Source: Moritella marina ATCC 15381
Lineage (GTDB): Bacteria; Pseudomonadota; Gammaproteobacteria; Enterobacterales; Moritellaceae
NCBI RefSeq assembly: GCF_008931805.1
Contig: NZ_CP044399.1
Location: 4,389,370 to 4,453,369 of the forward strand
Length of the DNA stretch: 64,000 nucleotides
Reading direction: 5' to 3'
The notes under the pieces were generated by a model that worked only from the letters and a program-made list of their open reading frames with translations, was not told the origin of the DNA and searched no databases. Position numbers and translations under genes: made by a program. Of this stretch, positions 35,695 through 44,703 are shown piece by piece; the first letter of the stretch is position 1, and the number at the start of each line of letters is the position of its first letter.

Positions 35695-36708
35695 ATGGGG
35701 TCAATTTCGTTTGAAAAAGGTCGATTCGCCGATCATCTTCATGAAATTATTGGTTACAAATCGGGAATTGCAGCCTCTATAGAGCACATGTGTGATCTAT
35801 TAAGTGGCACTGGCTTTGATGATAAAATATCAAACTCTGAAATAAATGGGCTGCGTATTCGATCTGATGATTATGAATCTCTGTATTATGAACTTCTTCA
35901 TAAAGTTGGAGTAACTGATAAACCGTATGGTGGAATATATGAGGTTTTTCAAATCCAGAGAGAAATGGAAAAATCTGAAGGTATGGAGTTTGCCACTAAC
36001 ATACAAGATATATACCATAGAAACATGCGTTTAGAGACGACGCGATCTATTCAAGAAAACAAAAAGTCATTAGATCCTACGGGAATGATGGAAGAAGCTT
36101 ACAATAAGTATGGGAAGTTAGGTCTAGATTCAATACTGAAATTAATTTATGGATACGCAGAGCTTATGAATTACAGCCCACAGTCTGCTATGCGATTTCA
36201 TCAGTGGGGTAACGTCATAAATATTGAAGATTTATTTTCAGAGTATAGGCCTGTTGTTTCCGACGGAATTTTTCTTGATCAGCGTTTCATTGATTACTTG
36301 TCAGTAAATACTGAAAAGCTATGTGGTATACATTGGCGCAAGTTTGAAGAATTAACGGCTGAGTGTTTTTCAAAGTTTGGGTATAGTGTTGAGCTGGGTC
36401 CAGGTAGTAATGATGATGGAGTTGATGTTCGAGTTTGGAATGATGATCAACGCGGAGCTCCTAAGTACATAATTCAATGTAAAAGAATGAAGTCCAAAAT
36501 TGACAAGGTTACTATTAAAGGCTTATATGCAGATGTACTTCATGAAGGAAGTGAACTTGGAATCTTAGTCACCTCATCTGAGTTAAGTGTTGGAGCACGT
36601 AAAACAATATCAGCCAGAAGTTACCCTATTGAAGAAGTTAACAATGGTAAAATTAAGTCTTGGCTAAGTGAACTTCGAACTCCAGGAAGTGGTATCGTCC
36701 GTGTGTAA
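35695..36708 (+). CDS. Mrr-like restriction endonuclease
   Basis: This 337-aa protein has a C-terminal Mrr/PD-(D/E)xK nuclease domain (residues about 220-325): WRKFEELTAECFSKFGYSVELG, then DDGVDVRVW and the catalytic IIQCKRMKSKID. It then continues with LGILVTSSELSVGARK. The N-terminal 215 residues are helical and of unknown family and may recognise DNA or a partner. AAGGAGATAAT precedes the ATG. It is the last cargo gene before the right end. Type IV restriction of modified DNA is the obvious guess, without direct proof. Confidence 0.85.
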   Translation: MGSISFEKGRFADHLHEIIGYKSGIAASIEHMCDLLSGTGFDDKISNSEINGLRIRSDDYESLYYELLHKVGVTDKPYGGIYEVFQIQREMEKSEGMEFATNIQDIYHRNMRLETTRSIQENKKSLDPTGMMEEAYNKYGKLGLDSILKLIYGYAELMNYSPQSAMRFHQWGNVINIEDLFSEYRPVVSDGIFLDQRFIDYLSVNTEKLCGIHWRKFEELTAECFSKFGYSVELGPGSNDDGVDVRVWNDDQRGAPKYIIQCKRMKSKIDKVTIKGLYADVLHEGSELGILVTSSELSVGARKTISARSYPIEEVNNGKIKSWLSELRTPGSGIVRV

Positions 36709-36765
36709 AAACGACATGTGGTAGATTCGATTCAAGCCAGCATCAATTTATTGTCGTTTATTTGC

Positions 36766-36798
36766 ATTCTGCACGAGTGGTAGTGCAGAATTATTTTT
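36766..36798 (+). terminator. Terminator after the Mrr-like gene
   Basis: ATTCTGCAC (36766-36774) pairs with GTGCAGAAT (36783-36791), followed by TATTTTT. Confidence 0.75.
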
Positions 36799-36812
36799 GA
36801 CTACTAACCGTA

Positions 36813-36846
36813 TTTATATTACATTAAATATTGTATGTAATATAAA
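36813..36846 (-). promoter_or_regulatory. Right subterminal paired sites of the island
   Basis: TTTATATTACAT (36813-36824) and ATGTAATATAAA (36835-36846) form a perfect 12-bp inverted repeat with a 10-base spacer. Read inward from the right end, the order and orientation match the left pair at 16765-16807, and CTAAC precedes the outer site in both. No gene lies here, so recombinase binding is more likely than gene control. Confidence 0.65.
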
Positions 36847-36895
36847 TTGTTAGTTACAGACCCATTCTATATCAGTGATCTAATCACTCGACACA

Positions 36896-36922
36896 TGAAA
36901 TATTATAGTTTCACCTCAACTA
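36896..36922 (-). repeat. Right terminal inverted repeat of the island
   Basis: On the minus strand from 36922 it reads TAGTTGAGGT, GAAAC, TATAATATTTCA, matching the left end with one base change in the outer block, none in the inner, and a three-base shorter spacer. Confidence 0.8.
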
Positions 36923-36930
36923 CCGTGTCT

Positions 36931-37710
36931 ATGTATACGCAACCACAGAAAAAATTTCGCGCTAAAAAAATAGATGATATCGAAGCTGAAATTTTAAGTG
37001 TTGTTGCCAGCGGTCAAAAACATCAGCGTGTTTTTCTAGCAGACGGCGATGCGATGACATTACCGTTTAAACGTTTAAAAGAGATCTTATTACTGATCCG
37101 TAAACATATGCCTGATGTGCAAAGAGTGAGTGCTTATTGCCTGCCGCGTAACATCAAAAGCAAATCATTGGCAGAGCTTTATGAGTTAGGTAATTTAGGA
37201 CTCGGTATTGTTTATGTTGGTTGTGAAAGTGGTGATGATGAGGTGCTGGCGTTAGTCGAAAAAGGTGAAACGTACGATTCACAACTTGATGCGTTATACA
37301 AACTCAAAGGCGCAGGCATTAAAACCTCGGTGATGATATTAAATGGCCTTGGTGGTACTGAATTTAGCAAACAGCATGCATTAAACTCAGCTCGCTTGAT
37401 GAATGAAGCACAACCAGATTATTTATCCACATTAGTAGTGTCTTTTCCATTGGGACAAGCTAAATTTGCACACAATTTTAAAAATGGTTTCCAATTACCA
37501 GATCAACACGGATTATTTCTGGAAATGCAGATGCTGCTAGAGAATTTAGAATTAAATAACACCGTATTCAGATCAGATCATGCCTCTAACTATTTGTCTT
37601 TGAAGGGCACGTTAGGGAAAGATAAAGCGCAGTTGTTAGCGCAAGTGCGTCGTGCGATTGAAGCACCAGAGCATAGCAAATTGCGTAAAGAGTGGCAGCG
37701 CGGACTATAA
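36931..37710 (+). pseudogene. Radical SAM protein, 3' fragment cut by the island
   Basis: The frame resumes at MYTQPQKKFRAKKIDDIEAE, the position right after the cluster cysteines, and runs 259 residues to EWQRGL and a stop. Together with the 5' piece it would make a protein of about 295 aa, against 300 for the island copy. The frame stays open upstream into the island to a TTG at 36847, so a hybrid protein could be made, but it lacks the iron-sulfur cysteines and cannot be a working radical SAM enzyme. No further mutations are seen, which suggests recent insertion. Confidence 0.9.
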
Positions 37711-37843
37711 GTTTAGGTTTATCATATTAAACGTCGTTATTATCACAGGCTTAATAAAAACAGCTGACACGAGATGACAACAAGAAAGTGCGATGCTATG
37801 GTTATATTTCAATAATTTTTATCTTATGAACACTTAATTACCG

Positions 37844-37880
37844 ATAGCTTTAAACTATCAAAATGATTGGGTAAAGCAAT
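37844..37880 (+). promoter_or_regulatory. Putative OxyR binding site upstream of the peroxiredoxin
   Basis: ATAGCTTTAAACTAT (37844-37858) fits the OxyR half-site ATAGnTnnnAnCTAT exactly. Seven bases later ATTGGGTAAAGCAAT (37866-37880) is a degenerate second half at the expected spacing. The site lies about 75-110 bases before the peroxiredoxin ATG. Confidence 0.6.
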
Positions 37881-37953
37881 TGGTTTAAGATTATATTTAA
37901 TGTAAAAATTATGCCGTAAATAAGCAAATATTTAATTAATTTAGGAGATTAAA

Positions 37954-38556
37954 ATGGTTTTAGTAGGACGTCAAGCACCTGACTTTACAGCTGCAGCAGT
38001 ACTAGGTAACGGCGAAATCGTTGATAGCTTTAACTTCACTGAATTCACTAAAGGTAAATCAGCAGTTTTATTTTTCTACCCTCTTGATTTCACATTTGTT
38101 TGCCCATCAGAGCTTATTGCTTTTGATCACCGTCTTGAAGAATTCCAAAAGCGCGGCGTTGAAGTAATCGGTGTTTCAATCGATTCACAATTCAGCCACA
38201 ACGCATGGCGTAACACAGCTATCGAAGATGGCGGTATCGGTCCAGTTAAATACCCACTAGTAGCTGACGTTAAGCACGAAATCTGTAAAGCATACGACGT
38301 TGAGCATCCAGAAGCTGGTGTTGCTTTCCGTGGTTCTTTCCTAATCGACACAAACGGTGTTGTTCGTCACCAAGTTGTTAACGACCTTCCTTTAGGCCGT
38401 AACATCGACGAAATGCTACGTATGGTTGATGCATTAAACTTCCACGAGAAAAACGGTGAAGTTTGTCCTGCACAATGGGAAGCAGGCAAAGAAGGTATGG
38501 ACGCATCTCCAGAAGGCGTTGCTAAATACCTAACTAAAAATGCTAAAGGCCTATAA
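37954..38556 (+). CDS. Peroxiredoxin (AhpC/Prx1 type, two-Cys)
   Basis: This 200-aa thiol peroxidase reduces H2O2 and organic peroxides in the cytoplasm. The peroxidatic cysteine lies in FYPLDFTFVCPSELIAF (about residue 50) and the resolving cysteine in NGEVCPAQWEAG near residue 170. RGSFLID and HQVVNDLPLGRN are typical of the Prx1/AhpC group. TTAGGAG precedes the ATG. The gene uses many codons typical of highly expressed genes. An OxyR-like site upstream and its own perfect terminator indicate a single-gene unit. Confidence 0.93.
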   Translation: MVLVGRQAPDFTAAAVLGNGEIVDSFNFTEFTKGKSAVLFFYPLDFTFVCPSELIAFDHRLEEFQKRGVEVIGVSIDSQFSHNAWRNTAIEDGGIGPVKYPLVADVKHEICKAYDVEHPEAGVAFRGSFLIDTNGVVRHQVVNDLPLGRNIDEMLRMVDALNFHEKNGEVCPAQWEAGKEGMDASPEGVAKYLTKNAKGL

Positions 38557-38595
38557 TTTTCACTTACTCTGTTAAGTAAAAATTAAGTCTTAATA

Positions 38596-38628
38596 AAAAA
38601 GCCAATCTCATTGAGATTGGCTTTTTAG
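38596..38628 (+). terminator. Terminator after the peroxiredoxin gene
   Basis: A perfect 15-bp stem (AAAAAGCCAATCTCA with TGAGATTGGCTTTTT) encloses one base. Confidence 0.92.
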
Positions 38629-38697
38629 TATCTGGGATTTACGATTGATTGGTATTGGCTTAGTTATTGAATTAGCTATCTAGCTTAGTGATCTAGT

Positions 38698-39162
38698 TTA
38701 GTTATCGAAACATATCTCAATTGAAGCACTGCCAAATTGACTTGTGAGCGGCAGTAACAATTTAGGCCCTTCTGATTTATGGGTCACTGTATGGCCCTTG
38801 CCGGATACCACAATCGGTGTCGACATATCAAAATCAAAGCCTTTATCAGCTAAAATACGTTTTGCACCACCTGTTACCATGTTGGTTATCTCACCAACCA
38901 TATCAATGACTTCAGCATCAATTTTCGCCGGTTTTTCACCCAGCATGTTATTCATGATCGCTAATGCTAATGATTCATCAAATGTCAGCGCAAATGAACC
39001 TTTAGCTTGGTCTGACATCATGCCCATAATACCGGAGATATCACCTTTAGCTTTATCATCTTTTTTGAGTCTTGGCTTGCCAGGCGTTAACTCCACTTGT
39101 GCCATGGTATTCAATACGTTTAATAAAGACGAGATAAATGGATTAATAAATTCTACACGCAT
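38698..39162 (-). CDS. CheX/CheC-like chemotaxis phosphatase family protein
   Basis: This 154-aa protein resembles CheX, a phosphatase that removes phosphate from CheY-type response regulators. The catalytic ExxN motif appears in VDMVGEITNMVTGGAK (Glu and Asn about residues 91 and 94). The start MRVEFINPFISSLLNVL is typical of CheX. It lies just downstream of zur on the same strand (22 bases). No other chemotaxis gene is adjacent; the nearest is the chemoreceptor at 41404. Confidence 0.85.
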   Translation of the reverse strand: MRVEFINPFISSLLNVLNTMAQVELTPGKPRLKKDDKAKGDISGIMGMMSDQAKGSFALTFDESLALAIMNNMLGEKPAKIDAEVIDMVGEITNMVTGGAKRILADKGFDFDMSTPIVVSGKGHTVTHKSEGPKLLLPLTSQFGSASIEICFDN

Positions 39163-39184
39163 CGTTTTTGTTCCTGAAATTTAA

Positions 39185-39634
39185 TTATTCACGACAATCG
39201 GCACAGATACCGTGTGCTTCTACTGTCTTGGTCGTAATTGCAAAACCATGCTCATCTGCAAGTGATTGTAGCAACTCTTCAATTTCGGTGTTATGTAATT
39301 CAATCACGCCACCACAACTCTTGCATAAGAGTAGTTGCGAAGGGTGTTTCTCACCAAAATGCGGGCATAAAATAAAGGCATTACTTGATTCTATTTTATG
39401 GATGAAACCTTCTTCGAGTAGAAAATCGAGGGCTCGATATACTGTCGGTGGTTTGGCATTTGGTTCTAATAGTTGCAGCTGAGCAAGTAGATCGTAAGCA
39501 CTGATCATGGCATTGTGTTGCGCCATTAATAAAAATATCTGCTGCCTAATAGGAGTGAAGCGAACCGCACGCGTAACACAAAGCTGCTGAGCTCTGTAGA
39601 GTAAATTGTTCGCTGAATCTGTCATAGGGATCAT
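39185..39634 (-). CDS. zur: Zinc uptake regulator, Fur family
   Basis: This 149-aa Fur-family repressor matches Zur. The N-terminal winged helix holds TPIRQQIFLLMAQHN and KPPTVYRALDFLLEEGFIHKIES. The metal-binding C-terminal domain has HFGEKHPSQLLLCKSCGGVIELH and the terminal CADC, giving the CxxC pairs of the structural zinc site. It would repress zinc import genes when zinc is plentiful. ATG 39634 is used; a second ATG at 39625 is possible. Confidence 0.88.
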   Translation of the reverse strand: MIPMTDSANNLLYRAQQLCVTRAVRFTPIRQQIFLLMAQHNAMISAYDLLAQLQLLEPNAKPPTVYRALDFLLEEGFIHKIESSNAFILCPHFGEKHPSQLLLCKSCGGVIELHNTEIEELLQSLADEHGFAITTKTVEAHGICADCRE

Positions 39635-40066
39635 TAAAATTGCTGAGAAAAGATAATGCTAACACACTAGAGGCACTTTTCTAATTATAATAGGCTACAA
39701 ATAGCGCCGTAATTGCCTTTTTTAGTGGTTTTTAGTGTATTTTTTTGGCTTATCTCTGGCGGTTATAATTAATTATAAGTATTTTTACGTTTGGGTTGTT
39801 TATCAATAAATAATATATGGTTATTTTATTTATCAATCCTAATTTAGCCTGGCGAGTTTGAAAAAGGTCTCGCTCACTAGATCCTCCTTTAGTACGTCAT
39901 TGACAAGCGCTCATTTAAACAAGATCTTTATTTTTGAAACTAGGTGACGCAGGGTGTATGATCGCCTCCTTGTTTTTCATACTAACGGCTTCGCTGTCGT
40001 ACCAATTTGAAAGCAACCTGATAAAATTCAGCGCTACTGCGCATCCAGATAAGAGATAATAAAGCA
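39635..40066 (+). other. Intergenic region between zur and dusA
   Basis: These 432 bases separate divergent genes and hold no ORF that I can support. The left 200 bases are very AT-rich. A promoter-like TATGAT lies near 39957 for dusA. Confidence 0.5.
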
Positions 40067-41059
40067 ATGACCAAGCAAGCTATCACCAGTGTTCATGCCC
40101 CTGGGCGTTTTTCTATTGCCCCAATGTTGGATTGGACAGACCGTCATTGCCGTTACTTCCACCGCTTGTTGACCAAGAATACTCTGCTGTATACCGAGAT
40201 GGTCACTACAGGTGCTATTATTCATGGTCGCGGTGATTATCTTGCTTACAACCAAGAAGAGCACCCAGTGTCGTTACAGCTCGGTGGTAGTAATCCTGTG
40301 GATCTGGCACAAAGTGCGAAATTAGCACAAGAGCGTGGTTATGATGAAATTAACTTGAATGTAGGCTGTCCATCTGACCGTGTGCAAAGCGGTAAATTTG
40401 GTGCCTGTTTAATGGCGGAACCGACGTTGGTGGCCGATTGCGTTAAAGCGATGCAAGATGTGGTTGATATTCCTGTGACGGTTAAGACCCGTATTGGTAT
40501 TGATGATCAAGATTCATATGAATTTTTACAGACGTTTATCCAGACCGTTGCAGCAACAGGGTGTAATGACTTTACTTTACACGCGCGTAAAGCCTGGTTA
40601 AGTGGTTTAAGTCCGAAAGAAAACCGTGAGATCCCAGAGCTTAATTATCAACGCGTTTACGATATCAAACAGGATTTCCCTGCGCTATTCATTGGTATTA
40701 ATGGCGGTGTTAAAACACTAGAAGACACACAATTGCATCTAGGCCATATTGATGGTGTGATGATGGGACGTGAAGCGTATCATAACCCTTTCTTGCTAAG
40801 CCAGATTGATGAGCAGGTTTACGGCGCAGAAAAATCAACGCTAAGCCGTCATGATTATGCTGAACTGATGTTACCGTATATTGAAAACCATATCCGTAAT
40901 GGCGGCAGCTTAACGCATATTTATCGCCATATGCTGGGTTTATTCCTTGGCTTACCGGGTGCCAGAGCGTGGAAGCGTCATCTTAGTGAGCAAGGACATA
41001 AAAAAGGCGCAGGTGTTGAAGTTGTGCAAGCAGCATTGCTATTAGTACCTAAGAACTAA
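40067..41059 (+). CDS. dusA: tRNA-dihydrouridine synthase A
   Basis: This FMN enzyme reduces uridines at positions 20 and 20a of the tRNA D-loop. The 330-aa protein shows the family pattern: [19 protein letters not shown] at the start, LQLGGSNP, the catalytic-Cys block [50 protein letters not shown] and [15 protein letters not shown]. It stands alone with a good terminator downstream. Confidence 0.95.
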   Translation: MTKQAITSVHAPGRFSIAPMLDWTDRHCRYFHRLLTKNTLLYTEMVTTGAIIHGRGDYLAYNQEEHPVSLQLGGSNPVDLAQSAKLAQERGYDEINLNVGCPSDRVQSGKFGACLMAEPTLVADCVKAMQDVVDIPVTVKTRIGIDDQDSYEFLQTFIQTVAATGCNDFTLHARKAWLSGLSPKENREIPELNYQRVYDIKQDFPALFIGINGGVKTLEDTQLHLGHIDGVMMGREAYHNPFLLSQIDEQVYGAEKSTLSRHDYAELMLPYIENHIRNGGSLTHIYRHMLGLFLGLPGARAWKRHLSEQGHKKGAGVEVVQAALLLVPKN

Positions 41060-41110
41060 AATCATCGTTCCTAAATGCAAAATAATTGATTTGAAAGAAT
41101 TCAAAATGAT

Positions 41111-41147
41111 AAAGCTTATTATGATTTATATAATAAGCTTTTTTTTT
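41111..41147 (+). terminator. Terminator after dusA
   Basis: AAAGCTTATTA pairs with TAATAAGCTTT around TGATTTATA, followed by a T-run. The remaining sequence to 41403 is AT-rich and shows no gene. Confidence 0.85.
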
Positions 41148-41403
41148 GTATGATTTGTAAGTACGGGTTACTTATTAACTACCTAAGCTCGTTTGGGGTA
41201 ATTTATTCAGGTAGTATGAATAGTCTAATACTAACGATTTAATAACATCTAATATAAAAAAATAGGTCATGATTTTAATTTTAAGGCCGATAAGTTATTA
41301 GAGAATTTTAGGATATTGTCCGGTCTATAAGTTAGATCAAAGGGACTGAATTGGTATTGTCATCATATATCAAACTAACTTACAAACGCTACAGAGGTAT
41401 TAA

Positions 41404-43023
41404 ATGGGACTCTCCACCCAACTAAAAATCAAGCATAAGATCGGTATTCTTTCGGCGGTTGTTGTCGTCAGTTTCTTAACTTATCTGTTCGCCAATATTC
41501 TGGTGGTGAAAGAGAATAAAGAACGTTTATCACAACTGTCTGCCATTTATTATCCAGTACTTGAAGCCGCCACGATCAGTAATAGTAAAATTTCTGAAAT
41601 AACGCAAGCAATTGAAACATCTGTCACCATAGGTGATGAAGATATGCTGCTTAGTGCGGATGAGGTTTATGCTGACCTGATCGCCCAATTAGATTTTATT
41701 AATTCTATTCATCCTGATAAACGTAGCGAGTTACTGTTAATTAAAGCTGAAGCTAAAGAGTATTATAACTCGGCTAAATATTTAGCTAATGGCTTGATTA
41801 CTGGTTCTATATCGATGGATAACTTGTCTAATTTGGCGGAGAAAAATAGCCTGAACTTAGAAAAGTTATTAGCAGATCTGAGTCAGTTTAAAGAAGATAG
41901 CCAAGCAGACTTTACCGCTTTGATTGAAACTTCATTAGCGAGCTCAGATAAGAGCCGTAATCGTGGTGTGATGTTAGGTGTCGGTGTGATTATTTTAGTG
42001 CTTGCTGTGTGTTATTGGCTGACAGTATCGATCACTGGCAGTATTCGTAAAGTATCTGATTCGCTGCAAGCAATCGCGCAAGGCGATGGTGATTTGACGG
42101 TACGTATTGATTACGCCAATAAAGATGAAGTGGGTGATCTGGTTCATTGGTTTAATCAATTTTTAGATAAGCTGCATGGCAGTATCAGTGAAACCATTAA
42201 TTCAATCGATTCGCTATCACAAGCGTCGACGCAATTAGCGACATCAAGCTGTACGTCTAAATCGCGTATTCAAGAGCAAAGCCAGTCAATTGATCAGGTC
42301 TCTAGGTCGATGAATGAAATGTTTGAGACTGTCAGGCATATTGCTGATTATGCATCTAATGCCTCGGCTGAGGCGAGCAGTGCAAATAGCGAAGCGGAGA
42401 CGGGTACCGTGGTTGTTAAAAAGACCATTGAAGCCATACACGAACTGGCTGATGAAGTAAAAACGGCCTCAAAAGTTATCGATGAATTAGATTCTCATAC
42501 TAGCAATGTGGGCCTGATCCTCGACACTATCCGTAGTATCGCCGATCAAACTAATTTACTAGCCTTAAATGCAGCGATTGAAGCGGCACGTGCGGGTGAA
42601 CAAGGACGAGGCTTTGCTGTTGTTGCAGATGAAGTTCGAACTCTGGCATCTCGAACACAAGACTCAACGCAAGAGATCCAACAAGTATTGGAAGAGTTGC
42701 AACGTGCGTCAAGAGGCGCTGTGGAAGCGATGCAACGTGGGATGAGTAAAGCGGATATGGGCGTCGAGCAGTCATCGAGTGCAGGTAATTCTCTGACTAG
42801 TATTTCGGGTAAAGTTGAAGCCATCAATGTCGTCAATGAGCAAATCGCATCGGCAACAGAAGAGCAGGCGCAAACTTCGAAACTGATACATGGTTATATC
42901 GATGAAACGCATTCGATTGCGACACAAGTATCTGAAGATACCGAAGTACTGGATGAGATAACACAAGCTATAGAAGCTGCTACGCAACAATTAAGACAAG
43001 CAACAAATCAGTTTAGTGTGTAG
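41404..43023 (+). CDS. Methyl-accepting chemotaxis protein
   Basis: This 539-aa chemoreceptor has a transmembrane helix (residues about 12-32), a periplasmic helical sensor domain (about 33-185), a second transmembrane helix (about 192-212, [19 protein letters not shown]), a HAMP domain with [20 protein letters not shown] and a long signalling coiled coil. The CheA/CheW contact tip is [35 protein letters not shown]. No C-terminal CheR-tethering pentapeptide is present. The ligand is unknown. The porin and PstS-like pairs follow on the same strand and might relate to what it senses. Confidence 0.93.
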   Translation: MGLSTQLKIKHKIGILSAVVVVSFLTYLFANILVVKENKERLSQLSAIYYPVLEAATISNSKISEITQAIETSVTIGDEDMLLSADEVYADLIAQLDFINSIHPDKRSELLLIKAEAKEYYNSAKYLANGLITGSISMDNLSNLAEKNSLNLEKLLADLSQFKEDSQADFTALIETSLASSDKSRNRGVMLGVGVIILVLAVCYWLTVSITGSIRKVSDSLQAIAQGDGDLTVRIDYANKDEVGDLVHWFNQFLDKLHGSISETINSIDSLSQASTQLATSSCTSKSRIQEQSQSIDQVSRSMNEMFETVRHIADYASNASAEASSANSEAETGTVVVKKTIEAIHELADEVKTASKVIDELDSHTSNVGLILDTIRSIADQTNLLALNAAIEAARAGEQGRGFAVVADEVRTLASRTQDSTQEIQQVLEELQRASRGAVEAMQRGMSKADMGVEQSSSAGNSLTSISGKVEAINVVNEQIASATEEQAQTSKLIHGYIDETHSIATQVSEDTEVLDEITQAIEAATQQLRQATNQFSV

Positions 43024-43033
43024 TCAATAACGA

Positions 43034-43090
43034 CAATTTGCTTGCTACACGAGATTTCTAAGGAGAGAAATTTTATAAGCAAGCAAATTG
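43034..43090 (+). terminator. Long hairpin after the chemoreceptor gene
   Basis: CAATTTGCTTGCT (43034-43046) and AGCAAGCAAATTG (43078-43090) are perfectly complementary over 13 bp. The 31-base loop has its own ATTTCT/AGAAAT helix. No T-run follows; the right arm touches the ATACTAG repeat directly. Confidence 0.55.
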
Positions 43091-43139
43091 ATACTAGATA
43101 CTAGATACTAGATACTAGATACTAGATACTAGATACTAG
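43091..43139. repeat. Seven perfect tandem copies of ATACTAG
   Basis: Forty-nine bases are seven exact copies of the heptamer ATACTAG, abutting the hairpin 43034-43090. The next 390 bases up to the porin gene show no ORF that I can support. Confidence 0.97.
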
Positions 43140-43531
43140 ATAGAGAACCCCTGCCACAAAGCTATCTTTAGCTATTTATATGTCAGCGGACTTATTTTTT
43201 CCTTCTTTCCTGTTTAGTTATCCCTAAATTCTATTTTGATGTAACTCACAATACAGCTACAAAGTCAGAGCTTTGTTAGGTTATTAAGTAGTATTGATTC
43301 TGAGTTCATTAACCGACATAGGACTAACTTCAATTACTTATATGTTTAACGCTCGCTTATCCATCGATTAGAATAATTGTTCTACATATTTGTAAGCGTG
43401 TGTCATTTCCGCTAATTACAGTGACCGTGTTAGTATAAGGTATTGTTTAAATTGGTTTTATTGTTTTTTATTAATGTTTAGTAAAAGTGATAAAACAATA
43501 TGATTATTGGCTATTTACCTAGGATTGATGG

Positions 43532-44695
43532 ATGAAAAAAGTATTTACGTTGTTACCACTGGCTGCAGTTTGTGCAACGCAATTTGCTTACGCAGCAACG
43601 GACGCAGAACGCCTAGCACAAGTTGAACAAGAACTTGCGATGTTACAAGAGCAGAGTTCTTATGATTCACTTGAAGATCGTATGACGATTAATGGTTTCT
43701 TTACCGGTAAGATGGTTACCGCTAACAACGATGCTGGCTTTGATAATGCAACGACTACGCCTAACTTTGCTGACGGCAGTAAATTGGGTCTGCAAGGTAC
43801 GTTTGCGTTAACGGATCAAACGCAAGTTGTTGCGCAGCTTGTAGGCCGTGGTAGCGATGACTGGACACCGGAGATGGAATGGGCTTTCTTGAGCCATGAC
43901 TTTGATAACGGCTTTGTTGCTCGTGTCGGTCGTTTACGTTTACCGCTATATATGTATTCAGACTTTTTAGAAGTGGGTTATGCACAGCCTTGGGCGACAC
44001 CGCCAGCTGATGTATATACCATCGCACCGATTACATCATTCAATGGTGTTGATGTTACTTACGAGCGCGACCTTGGTGATGCGACATTAGCATTGCAAGC
44101 AAGTTATGGTAGTGATAAATCATCAGGTGATGATAACTCGGTTGAAGAGGATGTTGATTTTAAAGATATATCTGGTTTATCTGCAACATTAAGTTATGAA
44201 GATTGGGTATTCCGTACTACTTATTTTCAAACAGAGTTAAATTCAAAGCTGACATTTAATAATGATCAAGGCCAGTTTATTGGTGCGGGTGTTAGTTATG
44301 ATAATGGTTCGCTAATTGCTATTTCTGAATATACTATTTCAAAAGTAGAAGGTGCTTATGCCGATACTGAGTCTGCATATATCACGCTGGGTTACCGCGT
44401 AGAAGCATTCACACCTTATGTGAGCTATTCATATTTAAAAACTACGGATGATGAAAAAAGAATTGCAAACTCACCTCAAAGTGCAGCTCTTAATTGGCAG
44501 CGTAGTACCTATAGCGTTGGTACCCGTTATGATATTAGCGCCAATTTAGCATTGAAATTAGATGTGACTTACGCAGGAAATTTTGGTGATACTACAGGTG
44601 CATTAAGCAGTAATATCAGTGAAACGAATGGTATGGACACGCAAGAATTCGATGACACTATCGTTTATACCATCTCATTTGACGCAGTATTTTAA
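43532..44695 (+). CDS. Outer-membrane porin, copy 1
   Basis: This 387-aa protein has a signal peptide (about 21 residues ending YAA), a short coiled coil (AERLAQVEQELAMLQEQ), and then a beta-barrel with alternating aromatic/polar strands. It finishes with a Phe (TISFDAVF), the outer-membrane assembly signal. It resembles phosphate- or anion-selective porins (OprO/P-like) of marine gammaproteobacteria. It is followed by a small PstS-like gene eight bases on, and the pair is duplicated at 45430-47000. The substrate is unknown. Confidence 0.8.
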   Translation: MKKVFTLLPLAAVCATQFAYAATDAERLAQVEQELAMLQEQSSYDSLEDRMTINGFFTGKMVTANNDAGFDNATTTPNFADGSKLGLQGTFALTDQTQVVAQLVGRGSDDWTPEMEWAFLSHDFDNGFVARVGRLRLPLYMYSDFLEVGYAQPWATPPADVYTIAPITSFNGVDVTYERDLGDATLALQASYGSDKSSGDDNSVEEDVDFKDISGLSATLSYEDWVFRTTYFQTELNSKLTFNNDQGQFIGAGVSYDNGSLIAISEYTISKVEGAYADTESAYITLGYRVEAFTPYVSYSYLKTTDDEKRIANSPQSAALNWQRSTYSVGTRYDISANLALKLDVTYAGNFGDTTGALSSNISETNGMDTQEFDDTIVYTISFDAVF

Positions 44696-44703
44696 GGAAT
44701 ATA

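Larger units (their letters stand above)
16694..36922. mobile_element. GMT-type genomic island (20.2 kb) inserted in a radical SAM gene
   Basis: The boundaries are set by three observations. First, the interrupted radical SAM gene stops at 16693 and resumes at 36931. Second, both ends carry an imperfect inverted repeat starting TAGTTGRGGT and ending TATAATATTTCA. Third, paired 12-bp sites lie 40-50 bases inside each end. The left end encodes the gamma-mobile-trio gmtY-gmtZ-gmtX, known from gammaproteobacterial islands rich in defence genes. The cargo includes CBASS, an OLD nuclease, an Mrr-like nuclease, a helicase operon and a second copy of the target gene. The few bases between the right repeat and codon 37 of the gene (36923-36930) may be crossover or coupling sequence. 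Confidence 0.88.

Noticed and set aside
36847-37710. Reading the 3' radical SAM frame with its upstream extension as an intact 287-aa gene
   Set aside because: The first 28 codons are island end sequence and the iron-sulfur cysteines are missing; the homologue at 28643 shows what is lost.
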